DNA of 64,000 nt, taken from Andrena cerasifolii. Lineage: Eukaryota; Arthropoda; Insecta; Hymenoptera; Andrenidae. Positions 1 through 12,320 of this stretch are shown piece after piece. The stretch's first letter is position 1. Each line of letters starts with the position of its first letter. Position numbers and translations under genes: made by a program. The notes under the pieces were generated by a model that was not told where the DNA came from, ran no database searches, and saw only the letters and a program-made list of their open reading frames with translations. Location of the stretch: NCBI RefSeq assembly GCF_050908995.1, contig NC_135120.1, positions 23,697,433 through 23,761,432 of the forward strand. The letters are read 5' to 3'.

Positions 1-39
1 AGTCTAGAAAGTATTTAATTATGTTATGTTTGTGTGTAG

Positions 40-1229
40 TGCAAGTAATAATAGCAACGCCAGGAAGAATTCTCGATCTCATGGACAAGAACGTTGCAAA
101 CATGGATCATTGTAAAATTCTAGTTTTGGATGAAGCAGATAAGCTTCTATCGCAAGATTTCAAAGGAATGTTGGATCATGTCATTTCTAGGTACGTTATA
201 CCGCATATACAAATAAACTTTCCCCGAAATACAACTTTACGGCTTTTATAAATACTTTCCTTTGTTACACTCACATTTAGATTACCACATGCACGTCAGA
301 TATTGCTGTACTCAGCCACATTTCCCCTCACGGTGAAACAATTTATGGAGAAACACTTGAGAGATCCATACGAGATTAATTTAATGGAGGAACTCACGTT
401 AAAAGGTGTAACGCAATATTACGCCTTTGTACAAGAACGACAGAAGGTTCATTGCCTTAATACGCTGTTCTCCAAGGTAAGATTATGTTGTATGTGAAAA
501 TTTCACTTAGCATGCACTATAACTGTTTTGTATATCGCTTTCGTCTAATCATATAATTCCCTTTTCTTCTTTCAAGTTGCAAATAACTCAAAGTATAATA
601 TTCTGCAATTCAACGCAACGCGTTGAATTACTTGCAAAGAAAATAACAGATCTTGGATACTGCTGTTATTACATACACGCGAAAATGGCGCAGGCACACC
701 GAAATCGCGTGTTTCATGATTTTCGAGCAGGGCTTTGTAGAAACTTGGTAAGTAATCGCACCAACAACATATAAATGATATATTGTTTGAGAAAGAAAAT
801 GTACATAACTTTTACAACTTCTCATGCTTCAAAATGGTAGCAATTGAATTTGTATTTTTCCATTTCTATTTATATACTTGTACACCGTTTAAGAGATTGC
901 GTATCGATTATGTGACTTTTGTGCATCCATAGGTGAGCAGCGATCTCTTTACACGTGGTATTGATGTACAAGCAGTGAACGTCGTGATCAATTTCGACTT
1001 TCCAAAAATGGCAGAGACATACTTGCATCGTATTGGTCGATCAGGACGATTCGGCCATTTAGGTATAGCAATTAACCTAATTACATACGAGGACCGTTTT
1101 AACTTGCATCGTATCGAACAAGAGCTTGGAACAGAAATTAAGCCTATCCCGAAGGTGATAGATCCAAGTTTGTACGTAGCAAGACCAGAAGACAATAACA
1201 GTATGGAAGAGGGTAATGTCTCCAAGTAG
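40..1229 (+). CDS. me31B: Me31B / DDX6-type DEAD-box RNA helicase, 3' four coding exons (partial)
   Basis: This is the C-terminal part of the cytoplasmic DEAD-box ATPase that represses translation and promotes decapping in P-bodies and germ granules (known for the family). Coding exons are 40-190, 281-476, 577-747 and 933-1229; introns of 90, 100 and 185 bp all start GT and end AG and keep the frame (split codons at the first two junctions, phase 0 at the others). Visible motifs in order: Ib (ATPGRILDL), II (LDEADKL), III (YSATFPL), IV (IIFCNS), V ([10 protein letters not shown]) and VI (HRIGRSGR). The block between III and IV ([18 protein letters not shown]) and the C-terminal [17 protein letters not shown] are diagnostic of the DDX6 group rather than eIF4A. 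The protein ends EEGNVSK at TAG 1227-1229. The exon before 40, with motifs Q, I and Ia, is outside the window; bases 1-39 are intron. One difference from the fly protein as I recall it is Ser for Cys in VSSDLF. Confidence 0.97.
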
Positions 1230-4200
1230 TTTCGATACATGGTCGTCGAGGAAGTTTTACATGCGCTCAAAGAGTTTAAAGTGTAAAAATATGGTGATTG
1301 TGTGGCTCGTACATGTAAGGCATACAACGTGTTATGCTTTGAACTCGCAGAGTGAAACTTCAGTCTGAAAAAAGAATTGTCTGGTGTGTTTAACAGTGTA
1401 TAAAGACGAAACAGTGCTATGAACATTTAGATAAAAAAAAAGTGGTCTATATAGAAAAAAAATTGAAAATTTCAATTAACGTCATAGTAAGCAACGGAAA
1501 ACATGAATTTCTTGTAAATATAAGGCATACTGAGCGTGAAGCAGTGGACTCAGTGTATGAGGTGATGTGAATGCCGGTGCGAGTCATTCTTTGTACATAG
1601 ATACATATAAATGTACATAATCTAAAGTGCGCCAGAGTCAAGCCATTATCAAGAGCACAATATGTAAACGAATACATGAGTAACATAATAATCATTACAT
1701 TTTACCGCAACTGTAAATACTACATGAAGATTATCCATCATTTTAATAGTAAATTTTTATACAATGGCTTCATACTTCCAAGACCGTTTTTTTTTTGTTC
1801 TTTAAGGAAAACCGTGATGGCACGCGCGATTTAAAGGAGAAGCAACAGCGCGGGGGCAGTCGTACTTAAGCGCCTGCCCTCGAGTATCCGAACACTATAT
1901 ATTAATCCGCGTGCCCATTACTTTTGCATCACCATACCTGCATATGAAATTCTCCTTAAATATACAATCACAAATTCTAAATATCGTATTGATCTTAATA
2001 TTTGATCATGGCTTGATTTTGCTACCTGTCAATGCTGTCATACAACTCTGAAATTCAAATCACTTTTCAAAAGGCAAAAGATTGTTCTTTTCTTTCTGTG
2101 AAGCGATAATAGAAACTTTTTTTTAAAACTAAATCTGATTTTTTTTTTACGAAATTGTGATTGAGCGTCAGAGGTTGTAAAATTGACTAGTTTTATATAA
2201 TTATTTTTTATAAATAACTGGCTGGTGGCATTTGTCAATGTTAGGGATTCGATGTATGATTTCTATTGATTATTCACGTGTCTGCTACGCTTCGAAATCG
2301 ATATAACAACCAACGTACGAGTAATGAAATTATCTAGCGGGGACGACTCTTTGTTACTCTTCAGACACGTTTTAGATAAAACCTGCAAAAGTCAAGTAAA
2401 ATGTAGATGATACAGGATGAGATGCCAGTTTCTGTGACAGATAAAATAACTGCCAAAACTATAATAGGACATCATGGAATCCCTTTTTATTTTTGGTTTT
2501 TCTCTTTGATATCCGTGTACATGCTAGCCGTATGAGAAGCGAAAATGCATAATGGCGTGTATGAGAAATGATTTTCGATGAAATTTCTATTATATTGTTA
2601 ATATTCTCCGTGAACAAAAAGTGCACCACCAGCCAAGACGACCTAGGTTTATGGAACGAAATGCGTATACATTAAAAATAGGCAATAGTAGAATATATCA
2701 TGTTTGAGGCAGAAAATTCCAATGAGAGATATTAATGAAAGCGATGAAAAGCGGTTTGGAATGCATTTAGCCTTATAATATCAGTTTTAACGGATATTTT
2801 GCTTCGTCGGTGGAGGCAACAGGAGAGATCCTCTTATGACGATGAAGATTGACTGCTGGAACGGAGAAGTGTGATAATTTGAAACACTGCTATAGAATGG
2901 ACGCGAAAACTGATCATGATTTCGAATGTCCATTAAATGGAAAATGGATGGCTTTGCATGCGTACGTTCGCAAAGAGAAATGTTAAGCTTTAGAATCGAG
3001 TATAGTTCCACGGAATGTCACGTATAAAATATAATCGCTTACTTAAAGGTTTTGACTTACTTAATATTCAAATATAGGTGACACATATTTAAGTGCAATC
3101 GCAAAGTATGATATTACAAACCATAAATTGGTGAATTACGAATATTTGATACGAAACTTCTATATATACTGACTTGTATGCATATCAAAGATAGAACGAA
3201 AAAGTCCCCTCTTCGTTTCGTTACCGAGCAAAATTACGAACATGTTTGTAGTGGACAGGGTTATATTATGTATCTTTTGCACAAATATTTTACAATCCTG
3301 CTCTACGAATGATATGCTTAAGCAATTATTAATTACTGACGTACGAATGATCTCTCTTGTGTCACCATTTGAGCATTAATGCTGTGATTTAGTGTTATGG
3401 TGTTAAATGCATTAGAAACCGTTCTTCTGTGCTAAACAACAAATTATAATTTGATACACATGACGTTTCAAATATTGGGAAAATACCCGGGTCGCACGGG
3501 TAGCTGTGCGCGAACGGTTGTTGCCCATGGATTTACACTTTTTTGCCAGTTCGAGAAAAAAAAAATGTGATTTGAGAACTCGTTAAATGTAGGAAATCTC
3601 AACGATTGATTGTAACACAAGCACGCATCGTATTGTTGCAACGGAGCAGGCATCATGATGTTTGGGGCGATAGGAGAAAGCCAATTAATAGTAGAGGATC
3701 AATGTGCGAAACATTCATTTCCACATTGGGATGTATATTTGAAAGTGAAAACAGGAAATAGTTACAAAAATTGGCAGTGATTTATCTAAATAATTACGTA
3801 AGCGTTGTATTTATAACAGTTTAGAGAAAAAGGGCACTACCCGGTGTTCTTTCTCTCTCTCTTTTTTTTTGTGGCTCTATCTTTTATCGATTACGTTTCT
3901 TCCCTCATATGCGATGTTACTGGCCAAACAAAAATTTTCACCAGTCAGATATACTTGAGATAAAGTAAAATCGCATATGACATTCTGTTCCAATGTAATA
4001 TTGTAATCCTTTTTTCTCTCTCTCTCTCTCTCCCCCCCTCTCTATCTCTCTCTCTCTCTCATATTTTTTATTATTTCCTCGGTATGGGAACACGTAATTC
4101 AATAAGTCGAACAGTATTTCAGATGTGTCTGTTCTAAAAACAATACTCTCCTACATATTCACTGTAAAATTTTGCTTTTGTGTTATATGTTGTGAAGATT

Positions 4201-6465
4201 ATTGCGGTTCTTTTCGGCGAAGTTGTATAGACGAGGAAAGTAATACTCTTGGTCTTGCTGAATTATAATTTGAGACACCATTAGATCCGATATGGAATCT
4301 ATTTTGTGAAGTATATTTTAATCAATCTTTAAAAGAGTCAAGCATGTGCCAACGTATAAAAAGTAATTAACAGTTTAATGGATCTTCGTACACGCATTGC
4401 ATGGAATTATTCCTAACGATTTAACGTATGTCTCGATCGCTTGGCGATGTGTCGCACGCGCGCGCGCCGTTCATCTATCAGTTTTAAACGCCAGTTCTAG
4501 TGCACGTCGCTAGAAGTATCTTTCAGATCTTACATTCGTACAATGGAAAGTGTCGTTATTGTATTCACCATCTTGACTCTTTTTAAAGAATGGTATTCAT
4601 GCGAGATAAAAAGTATAAATCTCTAGTAGAAATTGGGTGATGAGAATTGCTGAATGCAATGCTATGCGCATAGACTGAAGGGATATATAGATATCTATGT
4701 GTTTGTTTTGTTTCACTGTTGAAATTGATGAGTGAATCATTGAAATTTTAACCCGAAAGTTATGCCATTCTCCATGTTGTACATGGAACTTAAATTCTTG
4801 TGAAATCTTCGGGATACATGCCTACCCATTTGAAGCGTCGAAGGTTGCTTACACACAGAAAAATGATCCGAGTAATTTTGTTCTTGAAACGCCTCGTAAG
4901 CATTCCCTCACGTCTGTCGCATAGATGTGTATCCAAGTGAAGTTCCTACGCCTCATCTTGGAGAAGAAGATTATTCTTGATGTGGAGACTATTTGTGAGT
5001 GCACCTTTATATGACATAAAAGTGCAAGGTTGGAAGCGACGTGTCAACATCTGGATTTGGGTTTATAGAAAACTCTTACGACCATCACGAAGAGTTGTAC
5101 TAATAATTAAATATATATACGACTGAGTTCGTATAAGTGAAGGCTAGAACATCTTTGCGCGACTGAAATTGTTCCATCAACAGTCTTGTACCTTCACTGC
5201 AATTCGCATTGGCCACAGTCCAGTGCAACGAGCTGCACACTCTACAATTATTGCACACTTTCACAGCATAAAATGGTAAATTGGTTTAAAGTCAACATCA
5301 CGAAATCATTTAATAGCTTGAGCAGCTCGTGTGTGATATTGGAACAAGATCTCCAATAATCCATGAAGAATCAATTGAAAAAAAAAAAAAAATGAAAAAA
5401 TCCCCAAAAAAAAAAGAAATTCTTTCAAGTACAAGGAGTACCGTCACGTTAAATGTGTAACAATCACTGTAATTTATTTCTAAAGTTCCATTTTACTTCT
5501 ACGTAATGATGTCATGTTGAAGCGTTTTAGAGCGACGGTACATCGAAAATGTGTTTACAAGCGTACACCTTTTCGTACCAACAAATGCAGGAAATTCTTT
5601 ATACGCTCGAAAAAAAAAAAAATTGGTTTATATCCTGACACGAGAATCTGATAACGAATTGTTGTGAATGCAAGTCGCGCATTACTGTGCACCCGTTTTT
5701 TTTTTGTTTTCTTTTAAACGTTTTATATGCGAATACACGTGTGTGTAGATCTTGCATTTCTGACACGCAGCAACAAGTATCGTGTGCATTACAAATAAAA
5801 AAAAACCATACACGCAGTACTGGCCGACTTGCATGGGAAAGAGGAAAAAAATTTGCGAGTAAGATAGCAGCGTATGTTTCCGGCGTGATCGTACGAGTTT
5901 TGGTACGGAATTCTTTTTACGTTCGAGAAACGTTTAGGAGCTACTTTAACCACGTACGAGAAAAACCATTTTGAAAGATTGTCCGTTATTCCAGGAACGT
6001 AAATATGTTTATTTGTCGATTGTGAAGACAGGTTTGTGCCCAGATTACGAAACAGAACCTTTTTTATTTGTCTTTTTTTAATTTTTCCGAGCACAGACCC
6101 GATCTGGCGATGAAAAAGAAACGCATGTCAATGGATTTGTTTTCAAAAGGAACAAAATAGCAAAGCAAATTTGGTCCTTAAATAAAATTTCCGGTTCAGT
6201 ATAACGACGCATATGTCTTCTTTCGTTCCACAATATCCTGTTAACGTCGATTCTCGGGACGATTAATTGCGGATAATGGTACGGTATACAAAGTGGGTAA
6301 TGCATAATTAGAATATCTTCTCTGCGCACGATATGGTGTGAGTAAATATTTCACCATGCGAGTCCAGAGAATACCGTGATTTAAGTGATCTACGAATAGC
6401 TTTGTTAAGATTTAGATTAGAGCACTCGCAGCTTCTAGTATCAAAATTAATATAACGTAGTATTG
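1230..6465. other. me31B 3' UTR and intergenic DNA, no gene seen
   Basis: This AT-rich stretch starts at the me31B stop codon, so its first part is 3' UTR of unknown length. ATTAAA at 2671 is the only reasonable poly(A) hexamer I noted early on, and it is weak. Simple-sequence DNA lies at 4013-4062 (TC-rich, with an inner C run), and A-runs at about 5379-5392 and 5405-5416. The longest open frames (about 100 codons around 5687-6094, both strands) have repetitive or basic composition and no recognisable motif. Confidence 0.6.
1513..1719 (+). promoter_or_regulatory. Cluster of four Pumilio-type sites (TGTANATA) in the me31B 3' flank
   Basis: TGTAAATA occurs at 1513-1520 and 1712-1719, and TGTACATA at 1592-1599 and 1612-1619, all on the coding strand 284-490 nt after the me31B stop. 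UGUANAUA is the established Pumilio/PUF recognition element. The next same-strand copies I noticed are at about 6726 and 9373, so the cluster is denser than its surroundings. That the stretch is transcribed as 3' UTR is inferred from its position. Confidence 0.55.
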
Positions 6466-6467
6466 TA

Positions 6468-6979
6468 CAGGGTGTTCTTTAAAAAGATGATCTATACGAG
6501 GAAGACTGAGGAGGTAGAATGAAGTAAAACAATCTATAAACATTGTGTTCAACGCGTATTTAATAATATAGATCGTGTGAAACAAATATCAAAGTCTAAC
6601 GTACATAAGTTTAGCTAATAGATTTATCAAAAGAATTAATAGTAATCATTTTTTTTTTAATAGCCTCGGTCTCTCCAGATACTTTATTTTTCGAAATGTA
6701 TTTTTAAATGGACTACTGTATTAGCTGTAAATAGAAATGTCTGGATAAATATATTCTAACAAATGCATCAGTCACTTTAACGGTCAGTTCGCTTTTGCGA
6801 ACAGAAAAATGGTGCCCGTAAACCAAATAATCGTAGCTCTGTCACGTTAGTGGTATTAAGCTTTAACGCTATTTATTTTGTTAGATATACTTTATCGACG
6901 TCATGCTTATACGACCTATTTTATTTTGCGCTTCGTACCACCTTTCTCAAAGAAACCATCTTTTTTCAGAGACACCCTG
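6468..6979. mobile_element. TA-flanked MITE with CAGGGTGT ends
   Basis: The element begins CAGGGTGTTCTT and ends with the inverted form ...AGACACCCTG. The terminal inverted repeats match over about 25 bp with a few differences, including a shared AAAAAGATG block. TA lies on both sides (6466-6467, 6980-6981), as expected for a Tc1/mariner-type target duplication. The 512-bp interior is AT-rich and has no transposase frame, so it is non-autonomous. Confidence 0.75.
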
Positions 6980-7310
6980 TATTTTACTAAAAATTGTCCA
7001 CCGCTTCGATGAACGGAGTAAATTTAGGCTTTTATCAATTTCTGAAGCAAGAGAATTTATGATGCGTTGATAACTATAATGTTGCTCTACGGTTCTGTGA
7101 CGAGTATTATCCAATACACAGGAGAAATAAAATTTCTCCACGGATAATAATTAATATACTCACCCATCCTTATGGTAGAATTGCAAACTTCAATCGCGTA
7201 TGATTAATACAGAATACAACGAAATTTCTGGAACAACCAGTAACTTACTGAAGTACTTTGAAATACAAGATTAATTATAATACTTTTGATAGTTTCAATT
7301 TTTTAATATA

Positions 7311-7345
7311 CAGGGTGTTTATCGTAATGGGTTCCACAATTTTTT
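7311..7345 (+). mobile_element. Isolated CAGGGTGT terminus (element fragment)
   Basis: CAGGGTGTTT preceded by TA (7309-7310) is the same terminal motif as in the 6468-6979 element. I found no inverted partner downstream, so this looks like one end of a truncated or diverged copy. Confidence 0.35.
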
Positions 7346-9244
7346 AATCACTTATAGTAATTCGACAGAATAAAGTTTTTCACCGTTAATGAATTACAAT
7401 GATTGAAATTTCCAAAACTTTCTTTTCATTAAAAGATTAGATCATTAAGTAGGATCAGCTATTTTTGTTTTGTATAGTATTATAACTGTTACAAAGATGA
7501 GCCCAGTGATTTACAATATTATGACCTTTGGGGTGACCTGTAATATTAATATTCACACTAAAAGTGTATTTCTTCTGAATTGTTATCTTCTGTATTTTAC
7601 TTAATGTTAGCAAATGCAGGACGGGAAAATTTGGCAGAAATTTACAGAAAATTCACGGTATAAGGGCTTTTTCTGAATTAGAAAAAGAAATAGATTTCTA
7701 CAGGGGCTAATTACACGCTGAAGATTCAAAGGGCAGTGAAGATAACTCACGTCAATGGATACGTGTTAGATAGAGTATCAAGGGTAGCATTTTCTCTTAT
7801 ATGAATATTAAGTTTAGAGGTCGTTTACTTCAGGTCGTAATATTTATAGGCCAATGAATTCGCCTTTGCAACAGTTGTAAAACAGTACAAAAAATTATTG
7901 TGTAATACGTGAGAAACTCGGATTGATCTGATACGTGAAAACTGAGATTTCACAAATAACTTTCATTTGTCTAATTATCGCAAGTGGTGCAACCATTGTG
8001 TTATTTACATACGATAATATAGTGGAATAGTATAACATATTTTTTTTATATAAAATAATTACATACAAGTAAAACACACAGTCGCTTACATTGAAAATCG
8101 TTCTCTATTCTTCTTTATGCCTTGATTTTCATAAAATGCAATATGGATTAATAAAATATATTTATAAAAATGCAAAGTTTTATGAAATAGTGACATAGGT
8201 ACAAATTTCATAAATACATATACATATATACACATACGTAATAGGAACCTAAATTCACAAGTCATCTATTTATGTTCACTTCAGAAATTTGTACGATAAT
8301 TGTAGACAAAAAAATTTAAATTCAATACATTTCCTAGCATTTATTTTACTAGTTTCTACTGCTTTGAGCTTATTGTTAATCGACTATACTCGCGTAAGTG
8401 TATCATCTATCCTAATCGTTTGAAATATGTTTTTTTACTTTTTTTCAGTTTTATTTGAAATACAATCTTCAACTTGGAATATTTTTAAAAATATACGCCC
8501 CTGTAGTGTCACTTCTGTTTGTGACCTTTACAATTTCACGCAGAAAATCTCCTCGACTATGATGCAGAATAATTGCTGCCCTTCCATTATTTTGCTCCTT
8601 TTGATCTTTTACGTAATTAGAAACGCTGTGTAATGAAATAATACAATAAGATTCACCTAACTTGATGTTTAATAAATGAGAAATATAGAAAACGAATTAT
8701 TTACAGATACTTTACTTTATTAAATTCATATAGATACTTCATAAATTAATCATTCAATCACAAAATGGGTGATGTTTAATGTGAAGTACTTTTCTTAAGT
8801 ATCATTATACATATTAATTCTTCATTAACGTTTCATAAAATTTTGCGATATTTTTTGCATTCAAGCAACTAGCAATATGTATCCTTACATTGATCCTAAA
8901 AGAATCATAACTATATATTATATTTTATGAACAGAAATGAAAATTCAAATATTGTAGACGATTTTAAGCGTGAGCCATTGTAGTGATTTTCCAGTCATTG
9001 GAAATTTTACAGCTCGTAGTGCACATCCAAACTAGTTAAAAATTCTTAATAAACATGTATCTTAATAATAATACTCATTATCCGTTGCCTCTGCCCAGAC
9101 GGCCCCCGAGGGTCCCAACTTCCAAAAAATTATGATTTTATCCAAACACTATATTCCTTTTGTTTCCCATAATTTTCATACCACACGCGCGTAAATTTAT
9201 TTGTAATTCTGTTATGTATACAGGTTGTCTCAGAACGTTTGCCA

Positions 9245-9274
9245 AATGGGCCTTTTTCCTTAAATTCGCCACTG
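9245..9274. mobile_element. hAT-like end fragment (AAATTCGCCACTG)
   Basis: GGGCCTTTTTCC followed by TTAAATTCGCCACTG matches the right end of the short element at 51716-51784 and the fragment at 53721-53748. Ends of the form CAGTGGCGGATTT are typical of hAT-type non-autonomous elements. Only this end is recognised here. Confidence 0.4.
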
Positions 9275-9573
9275 GTAATGTTACCTCTACAGCATGAGTT
9301 TTGTGATTCTCTCCCGTTTCAAAGCAAGTTTCAGCTCCTCGCTGCAATGCCATGTAAATGCAAATGTAAATACCGTTTGTATACTTAAGAATGCATAGTT
9401 TTAGAATCATAGAACTGAACTATCGTGGTATGATTCGCAAACGTCCTATCTTCATCATCATGTGTACCCAAACGACAATTACTTTTGGAATATACATGTG
9501 TTTATTAAGACCTCCCTCCTTGTTTCTAATTGCACTACGAGCTCTGAAAGTTTAGAACCTAATTATAAAGTAA

Positions 9574-9722
9574 CAGTGACGCACTCAGGATTTAATCTTG
9601 GGGGGAGCGGAGTTGAACGGATAAAAATATTTGCAACGCAAGTTTAATAGAATTCACCAGGTGATTATACAAATTTATTTAAAGAATAAAATCGAGTTTC
9701 CTTTTCTTTTTACAAAGCGCTT
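9574..9722 (+). mobile_element. Dispersed repeat copy 1, hAT-like CAGTGRCGCAC family
   Basis: It begins CAGTGACGCACTCAGG, like an inverted GGGTGCGCCACTG end. Its core (about 9622-9722) contains CAGGTGATTATACAAATTTA followed by TTTAAAGAATAAAATC, and aligns with same-strand cores at 30733-30830 and 40934-41001. Those two copies keep the opposite end. No coding capacity is seen. Confidence 0.6.
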
Positions 9723-9949
9723 GAATTACTTCAGTCCTGGTTACATTAATGTCCATTGTCTTTGGGGAGTGCCAAGCAATGTTAACAAGCATGTCTCGAA
9801 GGGTTGCATAAAAATATAGCACATGTCACACGAGGAATTCAACTTATTAAACAATGCAAGTCGCATAAATTATTTCGTGACCCACAGGGTACTTACGAGA
9901 GTATACAAACTTCTGATTACCGAGCACTTAATCTCCAAAGCGCACATGC

Positions 9950-11328
9950 CCCGTATCCTGCTCAGGGTACGAAGAGTTCGCCCCCTACATACTTGGGCAA
10001 AGACAAGCTACAAGCACCCCGTGCGCGAAGTATCGCGGCCAGCATCGAGGCGCGACACGCGTGTAGCGGGCGATTAATGGCCCGAGCAATTAGTGATAAG
10101 TTTTGCGCCCCTCGATCATACTTGTCCGCGCCGTAAATCTGCGAAACAATCGCGTAGGTGCTTGTAACGCACGCATGTCGAGGCGCGTTACATCGCTAGC
10201 CGGACTGCTTGACAAAATGCGGCTAGCCGGCCGGGTCGTGATAGCGGCGAACAGCGATTCGATGAACCTCTCGGAAAGAATCCAGCCACAAGCGGCCGGT
10301 ACAGCCCTGTCGCGATATTTCCTCTGCCCGTCCCTTTGTCGCTCTCGCTCTCACCCTCCAAGCTTTGATCGGAGCGTACTCCGCGGCGAATGGACGGTGG
10401 GCGGGTTCAAGTGTCGGGGTCGAAAAAAAGGCGGAGGAAGAGTTTCGGGATAAGAATTATACTATCGGGCTGTCGGCGCGGCATGAACGAGCGCTATTGA
10501 TTTTAAGTAATCGCTTAAATAGCGTCAGTGGCCTGTGCAACGGAGTGCCATCGGCGGGGTGCAACCGACAGAGACGCGCGAAACTCGACGGGCGGGCGGA
10601 ACTTTAAGCCGGCGAAACCGTCGCGGTTCTTACCGCTGGTCCCGTCTTCCCTCCTCGCCCGTTACCTTGGTTGTACCTCCTGCCCTTTCAACTTTCTTTA
10701 CGACGGTCCCTCCCTCGGTGCCTCCGTAATTCCTCGGTATCGTAAATCGATAAATGCTCGAAAGCAGATCGCAAGGACGCGCGTGGAAATGGAAATGCAC
10801 GCGCGGAGGGGGCTCGCCGAGGGGCGGGTGGCGCGCTACCATCCCTGTCGAGTATGTAGTGAAATTCAGGGAACGCGTGTCGACCGGCGATCGAACACAC
10901 GGCGATGTTCTCATCACGAGGTTCTTTGATCGCGTAATCACGGCCGAAGGCCTCCGCGTCCATTAAGGGTGCATTACACGCGGCGTACGCGGAGGCACGT
11001 GTATCGGTTCAGGCGAAATCAATTACCCTCGTAAAAGGCCCTTTCGAGGGAAATTCGCGCACGTCGGCCGCCGCGTGTCGTCCGTCGTCTCTCCCGGCGT
11101 GTCGCAGTGTCACCTTTACTCTCGGCTGTAGGCAGATCCGCGGAGCCACCCCCTTTCACGCCGGGAGGTGGTCCTCGAGCGAACCCAACTTTCCTCCACG
11201 GAAGGAATACCCCCATTTTCCGTGTAATTTCCAGCGAGAAATGGCAGACGGGAAGGGGTAGCTGGGGGAGGGTTGAAAAGAAGGCGCAGACTTGTTGAGA
11301 GCGTAAACGCGGGAGCGAGGGCCGCGTC
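9950..11328 (+). promoter_or_regulatory. CpG-rich block, distal upstream region of the Kekkon gene
   Basis: Base composition changes near 9950 from AT-rich to GC- and CpG-rich, and stays so to the kek gene except for the inserted element at 11329-12320. Overlapping open frames in all six phases here are a by-product of high GC and show no domains. I infer promoter, enhancer or 5' UTR function from continuity with the region before the Kekkon start codon; I could not place a transcription start. Confidence 0.4.
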
Positions 11329-12320
11329 GCACAGTGGGGAAATTTTGCGATTTTATCGCCAAAACTACAGAAATGAAAATTTTCAATTTTACAAATTTAA
11401 TACGAATGTCAATTGAAGAACTATATTCATTTTCGTGGTCAAAACCTGAAAACTTATTTTTAATATATAAAATTCGGCACTGTTATGTTCTAATATATGT
11501 TCTAATAAATTATCCGAAAAACAGCACTTACACAAATTACGAACGATAAAGATTTTTTTATTATTTACATTTACACACTTTTTTCTTTGGTAGAGCATGC
11601 CTCTGGTACAGTGCAACAGGGCTTAGCAGAAGGGTTATCGCTTCTGACGACAAACAAACAGACATAATACCTACAAACAATCAAACAGAGGATCGAAGCT
11701 GAATAAAATCGTTTAAAAAAGAATAAAAAGGTTTGTAATATATAACATGTGAACCAATCTCGGTCGCAGTTATGTCGTATGTTAGACAAGACACACTGGA
11801 TCGTGTTTAAAAAAATGCATATAATTACAAGATTATCAACAATTAGCAATTAATAATTGCATTTATAGAATCAAAATAGTCGAACGTAAAATAGGAATGA
11901 AAATCATTGCAGGATATTATGGGATTGATAACTATTTTATGTATTGAAAATTGATTCTTATATGAAAAGATTATTTCTAAAACACTACTCTAAAAATTGT
12001 ATAAATTACGTATTAAAAATCGAAACATAATTATTTTGAGGACGAAAAGATATCTTACGCACCACCAGGAATTGAATCCATGCCTTGAAATTATTTTCAG
12101 ATCTTTGGATAACACAATATAAGTGTTTGTAGCAACTTGAAAATCTGGATTAATTCATTTGCGAGTCTATACGAGCTTTGTATTAAAACATTTAACAGTA
12201 AAATCGGTGGCATTTGATACTCATATTAGTTCTTCATTTGAGATTTGCATTTATTTTGTGGAATTGAAAAATTTATTTTTGTGGTTTTGGTCATAAAATC
12301 GCAAAATTTCCCCACCGTGC
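11329..12320. mobile_element. ~1 kb AT-rich element with ~100-bp terminal inverted repeats
   Basis: The left end GCACAGTGGGGAAATTTTGC (11329 onward) reappears inverted at the right end as ...AAATTTCCCCACCGTGC. The match continues imperfectly for about 75-100 bp on each side (about 11329-11432 and 12218-12320), including a shared TTGCGATTTTAT and, further in, a shared TGAAGAACTA. GTC directly flanks both ends (11326-11328, 12321-12323), possibly a 3-bp target duplication. The interior is strongly AT-rich against GC-rich flanks, so this is an insertion into the Kekkon upstream region. No transposase was recognised and the superfamily is undetermined. Confidence 0.75.

Larger units (their letters stand above)
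6982..9573. other. AT-rich intergenic DNA, no gene seen
   Basis: Apart from the isolated transposon ends at 7311 and around 9221-9274, I see only AT-rich single-copy-looking sequence. The open frames here (60-90 codons) have no recognisable domain and no conserved start or splice context. Confidence 0.5.
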
